Assembly: GCF_042242105.1 (NCBI RefSeq)
Contig: NC_092029.1
Span: forward strand, 3,131,885-3,195,884
Direction: 5' to 3'
Source of the DNA: Pempheris klunzingeri
Taxonomy: Eukaryota > Chordata > Actinopteri > Acropomatiformes > Pempheridae
Length of the DNA: 64,000 bases
The notes under the pieces: generated by a model
Database searches by the model: none
What the model was told of the DNA's origin: nothing
What the model saw: the letters and a program-made list of their open reading frames with translations, nothing else
In this document: in pieces, positions 11,173 to 43,870 of the stretch
Position numbering within the stretch: position 1 is the first letter of the stretch
Layout of the letters: the number at the start of each line of letters is the position of its first letter
Program-made: the position numbers and the translations under genes

Positions 11173-11776
11173 AAGGTCACAGTGTAGCTACAGCTCATAT
11201 CAGGACATCGATTTTACACCAATAACTGTTCAGGAAACCAAGTGGTTTTTTACATTTTTTTTATCGTGCCTCGTCTTTACTGATGCTGTTGTACTGAGAC
11301 TTTTATGCAGTCAAAATCCTGGATTTGATATTTATTGATGTTTTTATAAATAACCCAAATGCTCTGACCAGATTAAAGCCTGTTGTTATTGATACACAAA
11401 GGAAAAGGTCAGCGCTTAAAGCTCAACTATATCTGTGTATTATTTCCAATATGGCAATGTTTTAATTCTTACATAAACATATGAACATGTTTTCTCTGTT
11501 ACTATTGTTTTTATGATCAATTTCAGGATTTATTGTGGTTAAAAAAACAACAACAACTTCCTGTCCGAAAGAGGTCATGGTGGTTTTACTCGTAGCACAG
11601 TGGAAAATGTAGAATAATGTGTATAATGTATTATACAGGCTGTATATTCCAGATGTTACTGTTATTTAAATGGGGATCAGTCGTTTGTTATCGAGCTTTT
11701 ATTGTGTCATTGTTTGTGTTCTGTGCCGTTTTGTATGTATGTTCTTGTCCCCATAGAAATAAACTTCTAAAATAAA
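11173..11776 (+). other. 3' UTR of Ig gene 2
   Basis: Non-coding. Two AATAAA signals at 11758-11763 and 11771-11776 are plausible polyadenylation signals about 590 bp after the stop. Confidence 0.55.
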
Positions 11777-11934
11777 CTAGACAAAAGATACTGGCCACCC
11801 GTGGGAGTCTTATTAAACAAGTAAATGAGTGGAAAGACCCAAAGGGACATATTCTCATTTTCCCTCTTCTGCTTCAAACTTAATGTCCCCTGCTGCAACA
11901 GATCTTTGATATGCTCTAAAAGGAAAAAGTAAGT

Positions 11935-12066
11935 CAGTACGAGGAAGCAACGCCTGTCTTATCACAGGAAGCACACACCATCTATATCCACTATCGATAT
12001 CTAGATCTGTCTTTATGAAGACTTTGACAGTTGAGAGGGTGAGAGTGACAGAGACAGAGAGTCAGG
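11935..12066 (+). promoter_or_regulatory. proximal promoter/5' leader of Ig gene 3 with paired GGAAG sites
   Basis: AGGAAG motifs start at 11942 (GAGGAAG context) and 11966, 24 bp apart, with the second 101 bp before the ATG at 12067. Confidence 0.5.
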
Positions 12067-14632
12067 ATGGCTGAGTTCAGATGGATGAAAATGTCTTTTT
12101 CACTGATCGCCGTGCTTCAGATTACAGGTATGGACTTTTAAAAGGGACAGAAATGCTCTTATGAGGATGACACACATTTGTTGTATCTAAAAATCATCTT
12201 CAAACTAACTATGAACACTATTTTCTTTTTCGTTTTTTCTCTCTTGTCTCCTCAGCGGCTGGAGCTCGACATCCCCACAACTTCATCGCCAGAGATGGAG
12301 ATGCTGTCACTCTGCCGTGTGGACATGCGAGAAAAAGTGGCTGTGACGGCGCCACCTGGTTCTTCCAGGGCCTGGGAAACGCAGCAAAAGGAGAGCTGAG
12401 TGAATTAAAGACGATTGAACAAAAGTCCAAAGCTGCATCAGACAGACTGAGTGTTACAGCGAACTGTTCTCTGGATATAAAGAAGGTCACAGCCGAGGAT
12501 GTTGGTCTTTACACCTGCAAGAAGCACAAACTGAGCAAACAGCAAGGCCACGGCTCTCAGGTTCATCTGTCTCTTATCAGCAGTGAGTATTTGCATCTTA
12601 ATGTTTTCAGCTCAAACTGGCAGTATACTTTTATATTTTATTTAGTTTGCTCTTATTCTTTTATTCTTTTTATCTCTTCTCCTGCCTTCTCTCTACTGTT
12701 TTTGTCTTTTTCTTCCTGTTTTAAATCTTCATCCTTGCTTCTGTTTGGCCTCACTGTTCGGCTGTTATATTTCTCCCCGAGTATCCTGTTTTTCTTTGTC
12801 TGTCAAAGGTGCATAACACAACAATAATTATACAATTTGACTCCTCTTTCCTCTTTCTCTCGCAACATCTCCCTCTGCACCAGTGACTGAACACAAGGTC
12901 GGTGACAAGGTGACGTTGAACTGCTCTGTGCTGACATGTGGACGGCGCAGACACACAGTGAAGTGGCTGTATGGGGGTGAAGATGTGAGCGAAGAGAACA
13001 AGGAAATCACGATTAGCTGGTCTACCTGCTCAGTCAATGCGACCTTTATGGAGTTAGTGAAGTGTGGCGTGGCAGATACGTACACAGGAAAAGTGCATTC
13101 GTTTCCCTTCAGACCCATTTTGACTGAAAGAGACAGCTTCAGCCAAACTGTGTCATGTTGGTGGGGGTACATCCTTGTGGCTGTGGCTTTAGTAGCACTT
13201 CTGGTGAACGCCGTTGCCGTCCTGAGATGGACGAGAACCACAGGTGAGAATGTACACTGAATTCATCAGCAAGAATTTCCTACTGACGAGGATGCTCACC
13301 GTGGAAGCTGAAGCTGAGTTTCTCTTTTGTCTTTTCAGCAAATGAGGACGCACAGATGGATGACAACACTGTGAGTTTAAAACGTTTAAACAGTTTATAC
13401 AATATCTATGAGATCATTGAGCAAACCAGTGTTTGTGGTGCTTCTTTTTCTCTGAGACTTTAACTGTGATTTCATGCAGTTATTGAAAGAAAATAACTAT
13501 AAACCATGATGCAAAGCCAGCAGCTGGCCCGGGGGAGCAGGGGGTCACTATTAGGATGAGCTGCCCATTAATGAAGATGCATTTCCGCTTCCAAAATGAC
13601 AAGAGAGCAGTGACTTCAGTGCGACAGTATTTATTGTGGTTATTGTGGACTGAATTAGAGCTGGAGATGTTTTCACAGTCACCACCACATGTAGTACCTG
13701 AGACACTGAGACATGCACAGATATGGTATGATGCATACATAGCATTACATTGTGGAGGTGTTGCTCCTCTCTCTAGCAATATCTGCATGAACTGAACTGT
13801 AACCGAGACCAGCGTGTGTTTGTTCTCCAAAATATTACCCTCTTGCAATAGAGAAAAAAAAGGGGAAGGAAAATGGTGCAACTGAACCACACCAGAAACA
13901 AGCCTACGTCATCACTGGGTGCTGTTTACACACACTCGTGTCCTAGTTGTGAAGCAGAACACACATCATGTGCTCAGAAACCTGGAGAAGACCGTACCTG
14001 AGTTGTGAGAAATCTGGATATGTTTTGTATTTGTACTCATGGGTACAAATAATGATAATAAATAAAAGGTTTGACCCATGTAAACATCAGATCCTGAGGG
14101 ACAACATTTCACAGACATAGGATACATATCATGACCTACCTGGCTGAGGTAACAGGAGTTAATTATCTTGACTGTTACAGACTAGAATAAAAACATGAGA
14201 GCGAGTCAGTATAACTCCACAAGTTGCTGAGCAGCCATTCTGCTCTGTTCTCTGTTAGGCTGATCCTGAAGAAGGTGTTTCCTACGCCTCCATCAGCTAC
14301 ACCAAGAAGACCCAGGTAAGCTGTCTGCAATATTATACTGCTGCTGGAGGTGAAGAAAAATGAAAGGAATCAACTATTTCATCGCTGAAAGCTTGTGTAC
14401 TCACTAGGTTAAGGATTTCAGGATGCTCTTTTGCACTGGTGTTATCTTCCATCACGCAGCGTTGCTATGCTACGCTTTATCATATCCTGTTGTGTGACTT
14501 TCGTCATAGGTTCTGGGTAAAGATGATGGTGATGTGGTGACCTACAGCACTGTGAAAGCTTCCTCCTCTTCCGCTGGAGCCTCTGCTGATCCCACCGACC
14601 TCTACGCTACCGTCCGCAAACCAAAGAAATAA
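12067..14632 (+). CDS. Ig receptor gene 3: ITIM receptor with D2 and membrane segment in one exon (6 exons, 319 aa)
   Basis: Paralogue with a reduced gene structure. Exons: 12067-12127, 12256-12582, 12884-13243, 13339-13370, 14259-14315, 14510-14632. Signal peptide 1-21. D1 (22-129) has L-P-C-G-H, S-G-C-D, N-C-S-L and Y-T-C. D2 starts with M-T-E-H at 130 and has V-K-W-L-Y; its second cysteine is shifted toward the first (N-C-S-V-L-T-C). The same exon reads on through a short linker into the membrane helix (W-W-G-Y-I-L-V-A), where the other genes have one or two introns. The 57-bp tail exon found in genes 1, 2 and 4 could not be found between 13371 and 14258, and phase 0 on both sides lets the frame continue without it. 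The tail has VSYASI (Tyr269), VTYSTV (Tyr291) and DLYATV (Tyr311). The last has Asp at the -2 position, so it only loosely fits an ITIM. Confidence 0.78.
13371..14258. other. long intron of Ig gene 3, no retained exon seen
   Basis: This 888-bp intron occupies the place where the paralogues carry a 57-bp tail exon. I see no sequence matching that exon (GGN..CT..A..CC.GCAG..ACT). The GC-rich piece at 13514-13550 and the sequence after it look inserted, but I cannot name the repeat. Confidence 0.45.
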
Positions 14633-15065
14633 GAGACCACAGTGCACATCATTACATAATATATATGTGACATGTTTTACATGATATGTCTGTCTGGTTA
14701 AAGGATCCACCCGTTATGCTGTACTGTGTAAAACATACTGTTCATCTCTGTGGGCAGTTTGTCAATGTAATGCAAATCTTGGTGATGCTTTCATATATTA
14801 TCCTGACAGAGGTGGATGCACATTTGCATCTAGTTATTTACTATGATTTTAACGTGTAACATCTGATTCTTAATGTTTTTTTTCTTGAATTTGATTTCCA
14901 GGATTTATTTCTGTAAACTGCTTTCTCCTCCATCAGCTAACTAACATAATGTAGAAGTTGTGATCAGACATTGCTAAATCTGTTTGCTTAAAACATAAAT
15001 CATCATAATGTGTGAACTTGCTATCAGGCTCTTAATTTTGAGTTTTTCCTGTTTTTTCAAATAAA
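14633..15065 (+). other. 3' UTR of Ig gene 3
   Basis: Non-coding. AATAAA at 15060-15065 is the likely polyadenylation signal. GATTTCCAGGATTTAT near 14891 resembles ATTTCAGGATTTAT near 11521 in the gene 2 3' region, consistent with tandem duplication. Confidence 0.5.
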
Positions 15066-15130
15066 AGCATTCTGTTTTATCTCTTTTGAGCATACATCAC
15101 TTGTAATTGTTTCATAAGCAGTTTGAATAG

Positions 15131-15134
<4 letters not shown>

Positions 15135-15165
<31 letters not shown>

Positions 15166-15166
15166 G

Positions 15167-15200
<34 letters not shown>
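15135..15200. repeat. (TA)n then (CA)n microsatellite between Ig genes 3 and 4
   Basis: About twelve TA repeats are followed by about fourteen CA repeats with short interruptions. Confidence 0.9.
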
Positions 15201-15202
<2 letters not shown>

Positions 15203-15297
15203 TACACCTGCAGCTGCAGCTGTTAACATGTGTGAGTGTTGACTGGCTGACAGGAGGAAAGTCAAAACTATCTCCATCAAGAAAAGAGGGAAGCTGC

Positions 15298-15393
15298 CAC
15301 TTTGAGGAAGTTGTGCACAAGTCTGCTCGCAGGAAGTATGAGCTTTATTGCATGTGCTGTAAGCACAAGTTTCAGCGAAGACAGAGAAGAACG
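15298..15393 (+). promoter_or_regulatory. proximal promoter/5' leader of Ig gene 4 with paired GGAAG sites
   Basis: AGGAAG motifs start at 15305 (GAGGAAG context) and 15331, 26 bp apart, with the second 63 bp before the ATG at 15394. The spacing differs by 2 bp from the other three genes. Confidence 0.5.
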
Positions 15394-18179
15394 ATGGTTC
15401 CATACAGACGGATTAAAATATCTTCATCTCTGATGCTGGTGCTTCAGTTTACAGGTGAGGACACGTACACTTTAAGAAGGTGAACTGTACCAGCGTAGAT
15501 ATTACTGGTACTTGGTAGCTTCGTGTTGTTTGTTTTTAACATGAACGGAACACTTTGAAACGTATGCATCTAAAATGATCGTCACACTAAGTAGGATCAC
15601 ATCATTATGCCTTTATTTTCATCAGATTCTGCTTCTATTTAGCTGCTGTGAATCAGTTTGTGATTGGGTTTTGAAAGGTGCTATGCAAGTTAGATGTATT
15701 TTTATCATTAGCATTACCATTATTATTATTATTAGTAGTAGTAGTAGTAGTAATAGTAGTAGCAGTATATCACACATATTCTGATTTTAGTTTATTTGTG
15801 GCTGTTTCTCTCTCATTTCCTTCACAGCAGCAGCTCTACAACAGACCCCCTCCTTCATTGTCAGAGCTGGAGATGAAGTCACTTTGCTTTGTGAGAATTT
15901 GGTAAATGATCACCACAGATGTAACAGCACCTCCTGGCTTTTCAATCGTTTTGCCTCTTCAGCAGCAGTGGGCCTGTTCGAACATGGACAGTTCAGTAGA
16001 GACGCCAGAGTGAAATCCAACAGACTGAGTGTCACAGAGAACTGTTCTCTGGTTATACAGAAGGTCACAGGTAAAGATGCAGGTCTTTATTTCTGCCAAC
16101 AGTCCAAATCAGGACGAAGACCAGTTGAAGACTATAAGGTTCAGCTGTCTGTTGTTAACAGTGAGTATTTATATTAGAATTTCAGCTCAGACTGAGTTGT
16201 TAGAACATGAACATACTGAAACTCAACAATTATAATTACAGAGATGAAATCAATTTTACTCTTGTGCTCTTTCTCTCAACATCTCCATCTGCACCAGTGA
16301 CTGAACACGAGGGCGCTGATACGGTGACGTTAAAGTGCAACGTGTCGACCCGTGGAAGGTGTATGCACAAAGTGAAGTGGCTCTTTCAGGGTAAAGCCAT
16401 AGATAAAGGCAATGAAGGCTTGAGGACGTCACAGTCGACCTGCTCGGCCACCGTGACCTTTAAGATGTCTCATTTTGTCTACCCATCAAAGAATTACAAG
16501 TTCTTTAAGTGCAACGTGACAGACAGTTACAGTAAAAGAGTGCATCTGTTAACCTTCGGGCCTCAGAACTCAGGTGAGAGAGTGGGTGAGACTATGATGA
16601 GCTGCTCAAAATCACCCCATGATGTGTTCATTTTATGGGTTTTATCTAATGTAGGAGCAACCAAAGCAGCACCTGGAGACGACAACAGTGCAGCAAAGCC
16701 ACACGGTATTTTTCATATCTCACGTTTATGTTTTAAAACATTTGTAAAAGGTGAATTGTCTTTTAGCCGCAGGGTGTCGAACAGAACAGATGGCTGCAAC
16801 TGAACATGCTTTAATTCTGTTTCTAGATCAGTGGTGGCTGTACATCGTCGTGGCTGTGGGTGTAGCAGCGCTCATCATAACTGCTGTGGCGCTCATTAGG
16901 TGGAGGAGAAATAAAGGTGGGAACATTCACAGAGGAAACTTTTACTGACAAAACGTGTTGATACATCTGAATTTCTGCAGTGGAAGCCAAATAAGTCTCT
17001 CTCTTTTTGTCTTTTTAGGGAGCAAAACACAGAGGGGTGAAAGCATGGTGAGTTTTTAAAAAGAATAATCAAATGTTAAAAAACAATTATGACTTTACAG
17101 TGTTTGTGGTAGTTGGTTTTCAGAATTATAACTATGAGACATGAGTAATCAATACTGCCTATATTGTCTTGAAAGAAAGTGGTGGCAGCAGCAAAGGTCA
17201 AATAATTCCTTGTGAAGGAAACTGAGTGAGAATATAAACCAAAACATCAGTTAAATTATTGATACACTTGAGGCCATGTTGTATTCCTACATAGGAATAC
17301 CTGGGTGATCTTTGGATAACTTAAGGCAAGCGAGCCCCTGGACCCCCCCTTGCCTCAAGGCTTCCAGGGTCCACCCACCACAGTCTCAGAAAATCCTGTG
17401 GATGAAGGAAGCCTACACAGTGTTTTATTGCACCACTGTTGCTCATATTGTGTGCTGGAAATATCTGCATTCTTTTCTAACTGGATGCTCGTAAGATGCT
17501 TTGGGGGCAAAATAACTTTAACTAGACCGTGTTTGTTCAGGGACCGAGCTTAAAGCCTGCAGAGACTCAGTGTGGTCCGGAAACCAGTCAGGACTTGGTG
17601 ATATCACACACTCCAAACAGTGCGAACCAGTTACGCCCACTGGTGTTTGTACCCTTTCTTTAATATATAACTGAGCGTGACACACAGTGACTCTTGAGCC
17701 TAGTTTCCGTCTGCAACAAAGAAGAAAGGGGAATAAACAGAGGGTCAAAAATAACAGATGAAAATGCAAAGTCACTCAGCTTATAAAAGCACAGTTTCAC
17801 AACTCTTGAAGTCATCCTATTTACGACATAGAGGCAGAGGAATTAAAAGAAAAAGCAAAGAATAGAACAGAAATCCTTGGTAGTGAGCGGCCATTATGTT
17901 GTCTTCTTTGTGCAGGCTGATCCTGAAGATGGCATTTCCTACGCCTCCATCAGCTACACCCAGAGGACCAACACTGAGGGAAAGGTAGGCTGTCAGTTAA
18001 AATAATGTTGGTAGTGAATATAGAAAATAAACAAATGCTTCATTCCTGAGCTCTGTGCGGTATTTGTCCTGCAGGTTAGGGGTGCTGGTGACGTAGTGAC
18101 CTACAGCGCTGTGAAAGCTCACTCCTCTTCTGCTGGAGCCTCTGCTGATCCAACCAACCTCTACGCCACCGTCAACTAA
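15394..18179 (+). CDS. Ig receptor gene 4: two-Ig-domain ITIM receptor with short stalk (9 exons, 356 aa)
   Basis: Paralogue with the same nine-exon plan as gene 1. Exons: 15394-15454, 15828-16160, 16298-16573, 16655-16705, 16827-16916, 17019-17047, 17541-17597, 17916-17984, 18075-18179. Signal peptide 1-21. D1 (22-131) has L-L-C-E-N, H-R-C-N, N-C-S-L and Y-F-C. D2 (132-223) has V-K-W-L-F and the four-Cys plan, with an N-V-T-D after the last Cys that could be glycosylated. The stalk exon gives 17 residues rich in Ala and Asp, unlike the Thr/Lys-rich stalk of gene 1. Membrane helix about 243-265, starting W-W-L-Y. The tail has ISYASI (Tyr308), VTYSAV (Tyr332) and NLYATV (Tyr352); the last departs from the ITIM -2 rule and the protein ends two residues after it. 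The D1 acceptor is duplicated (CAGCAG, exon start 15828 or 15831). Confidence 0.8.
15640..15775. repeat. retroposon-like tail with ATT/AGT tandem in intron 1 of Ig gene 4
   Basis: TTTTGAAAGGTGCTATGCAA (15671-15690) resembles the GTGCTATATAAATAAA tails of fish SINE/LINE copies. It is followed by an impure (ATT)n then (AGT)n tract at about 15716-15760, as expected for a retroposon tail that seeded a microsatellite. Confidence 0.5.
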
Positions 18180-18880
18180 CTCAAAAGCAGCACAGTGTAG
18201 ATACATTTAATATCATTACATGTATTTTACATTGATAGCTCACAATGAAAACGTCCTGGTGAGTTTATATTAAATTTAAGCAGAGTTCACTCTTTTCACT
18301 TTGCTTTATTGGTCCAAGTCTTCAAAAAAAAAGTATTTTTAATATTTAATCCTCCACATTTAATGCTCTAACTCAGTTATTTATTATGCAGTGCTTATTC
18401 TACTCCACCCAGCTGTTATTTTTCTTGTCTTACAAAGTTGCAGTGCAGTTATTTTTAACATAATGTTCACCTTTCCTCCCTGTTTTGCTGTAAGAAGCTT
18501 TTTGTCCAGAAGGGGGAGATGTAAGTTCAGTTATTAAAAGTGATACCCCAACATTCACAGGTATGATACACAGTGTCTAATTAGCTTGCTATGAGGCACA
18601 TTTTTATGTTTTTGTGTATGCAAGTAACATTATCATTTACACACAAGTTTGGAAATTTTATTAGAACAAATATACTGTCTGCATTTTGTGAGGTGTGTGT
18701 GGATAGACTTTTGCTGCAAGAGTAATTCTATGGTGTTCTACTTCGTCCAGTTATATTCTATTCTGAGAACTGATCCTCACAAGCACCTGAAAGTGAACAA
18801 AATGTGCACAAATCAACAGTTGCAGAGAGGGTCAGGTAGCCCCATTTGTTGCAGATACATCACTTGTTGACGTCTATCAG
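18180..18880 (+). other. 3' flank of Ig gene 4
   Basis: No coding exon was seen. ATTAAA at 18533-18538 is a possible polyadenylation signal. AAGCTTTTTGTCCAGAAGG at 18495-18513 repeats a block 3' of gene 1. Confidence 0.45.
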
Positions 18881-19030
18881 AAATCCACCAATCAGAGCGC
18901 GTCGTCTGTTCCAAATATGGTGAGGCGTACTCTTCGGCCCGCCCCTCTTTGTTGGCTCGACCAATGAGAAGCCGCCGAGCGCTGGCGCTGCCGTGGATAC
19001 GGCAGAGAGATACGGGAGAGCAGTAAGCTA
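18880..19030 (+). promoter_or_regulatory. GC-rich, TATA-less promoter of vash2
   Basis: A rise in CpG begins at about 18890. It holds a GC box (CCCGCCCC, 18938-18945) and a CCAAT box (18961-18965) and no TATA box, typical of a CpG-island promoter. It lies 1.5 kb before the vash2 start codon and in the same orientation. Confidence 0.55.
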
Positions 19031-20538
19031 CCAGCGCCGCTTTATCCTCACTGATTCAATCATGTGAGGGATTGAAGACGCCTATTTTTTTTTTTTATCA
19101 ACATGAAGTCGGATTTTCTGGGGAGATTGTTGATAGCGAGGCGCCGTGCAGGCTGCTGACGGGAAGGAATGCTCACAGGAGGTCATTTTCCCGGACTGGG
19201 GTGGTGGGAGGCAACGGCCCCCGCAGTGTTGAGTAGCGTCAGCTAGCTAGCAAAATAGAAGGGCTTCCGGATGATATTTTCAAAATAAGGAGACTCGTGA
19301 GAGAACGATTGGTTTGGTCGACGTTTTTTAAAGATAATTCTGCAACCGACACACTCACCACGCTTACACGCGAAGAAGTAGTGGCTTTATGAGTGTGCTG
19401 TAACGATTATTAGGATGTATTCTTGATATCCGCAATATCAACAAACGTGCAGCTTTTATTTTGGTGGAATCTAACGTTAGTGTGTTCCGGTTTAACGGTT
19501 GTTAGCTCCTGCTAGCTTGACGCGCACAAGAAGGGGTGAAGTTACAAAGCCTCGAACCAAAACAAGACTTCACAGCCTGTGGTGGACAACGGCGGCTTGT
19601 TATGAATGGGACCTACCTCTTCTCGCCGTGTGTCTGTCGAGTCAAATGCCTTTTAAACGGCAGGATCCGACGGTTGTGTGAAGCCGGAGCCCCGGTGGAG
19701 AGCACGGCACTGTTGGATTAATAACGGTTGGGTTTTTTTTTTTCGGCGGATGGACTCAAACGACAAAATCCCTGATGTCGAAATGAACTTGTGCCTGTGG
19801 TGAGTTTGGAAAGAGGATTCCTCTCCGTAACAAGACATGTCTTTAATTTTGTGCATGCAATGTAGTATTGTATGATTTAAAAAAAGAAACTAGCATGTGT
19901 TTTTGTGCTCATGGAGGAGTTTATAGAGAGCCTGTCGATCTGCAGGGTCACTGAGGACTAAAACCACCTTGTCATTTGTTGATTTTTATTCTAATATCCT
20001 TAAACTTCATAGTGCATTTAACACCTTTTGCACCCTGCTGATTTTAACAAGCATAATCGGATTTTTTCTATCACCCAGTGAGCAACTTTAGGATGGTATG
20101 TGCGTCATTTTGGACCCATGATTTCTCTGCACATTTATGCTTTTTACAGTAATTGCAGGATTTCTATGAAAGAAATCAGTCTTGGTCGACTGTTGTCACA
20201 CTTGGGAAGATTCTAGCCATGCTGTTTAAGCTTCGCTCCTCTTCCAAAATAGGAAATGCTCAGATCAACCTACCTTATTAAAGCACTACTGGGCCATTTA
20301 TGGAAACATTTCCTCCAGCTGATCCTCGCAGTGCAGAAATTCAGCTGTATTTCAAAAAGCATGTGACATTTCTACCACATTTGAGGAAGTGAAATGTGTT
20401 CTGGTTTGTTTTATCCTGCCAGGTTTGTCCTTTAAGATCAACATGTACCGTCCAACTCTGACAAACAAGAAGAAGCTCTTGTAGCTGGAGGAGGATTTCC
20501 TGCCCCAACTTTTCCTCCTCCTGGCCCTCTTGGGAGCA
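19030..20538 (+). other. vash2: 5' untranslated exon(s) and first intron of vash2
   Basis: CpG-rich sequence continues to about 19730 and contains several out-of-frame ATGs but no long frame. A donor-like CTGTG-GTGAGT at 19799 and an acceptor-like TTTTATCCTGCCAG ending at 20422 suggest a non-coding first exon spliced to a leader about 115 bp long before the ATG. These splice sites are inferred. Confidence 0.4.
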
Positions 20539-42821
<22,283 letters not shown>

Positions 42822-43870
42822 TCACCTGCTTCCCCTCCCAGTCGTCCCAGATGTGTCCAGCCACCCTGATCCAGCCGTGTCTACCTGCCACCTGTGTGTT
42901 TTTTTTTGTGAGGAGAGGAGTCACCGCAGCAGCTGACGAGGTGGATGATGAGCACAAAAACATGTTACAGGAGCTTTTCTAGGCTGAAACAGGAAGAACT
43001 TCTTCTGAGACTCGACAGTTGGCCTGGTTTTAATACTTCACTGTTGCTGTTGTTTACCTGATTGTTAGCAGTGATTTCCTGACAACCGCCTCGTTGTCTC
43101 ACTCGGCCTGAGAGCGGCTGCTCTTTCTGTGACACCGACACATTTCAGTCATGTAGCTAAAGCGCTTACGTTGTCCAGAAGAAGTGATTTCTAGCATTTC
43201 AATCAACTGGAAGTTAGAGATCTGTCGTGTCCCGGCAGCAGATGAAAACTAAACCCCCTCAGTGAGAAGGAAGCAGGAGAGTCACAGGTGCGCTTGTTGT
43301 TACCCCGCTCAACTACCACAGCACTCCAGCTTCTTCTTTAAGTCCGAGAAGATCGAAGAAATGTTCAGAGGTGAAGTTTTAGATACACTTTAACTTCCCC
43401 AAAACGTCAACGCAAACCAACAGCAGTTTGAACATGATGAGTAAGTAGACTTCCACATACTGATTCTATTGATCAGAGGTCCTCTCTCTCGCCCCGAGTG
43501 CAGAATAAGAGAGAAGACGTTCGATAAAGTATGCAGGGAAATCAAAGACGCAGAGACGATGGAGCGGAAAAAGGACAGATAAAAGAGAGGGAGAGGAGGT
43601 GGAGAGGAGGGACCGGAGTGAAGAGAGAGGATTCACTGCAGAAAATCAGAGAACGATTATTAAAGCACTGCAGCAAAGCCCTTCCTCCTCTTCCTCCTCT
43701 TCCTCTGCCCTCTGTTGACACACATACCACAGCTGTGTTTCCTCCCCAGCTTTGACATCACACTCCAATACAAGCTCGTATTGGACGAGAAGTCAGCAGA
43801 CACAATATCTGATGTTACCCATGAAGACAGAAGTGCACGCTCAGCATGTCTGTCAACTCAAATAAATAAT
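42822..43870 (+). other. vash2: probable 3' UTR of vash2
   Basis: Non-coding sequence after the stop. The first clear AATAAA is at 43861-43866, about 1.04 kb on. A further AATAAA at 48475-48480 could end a longer form. Confidence 0.45.
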
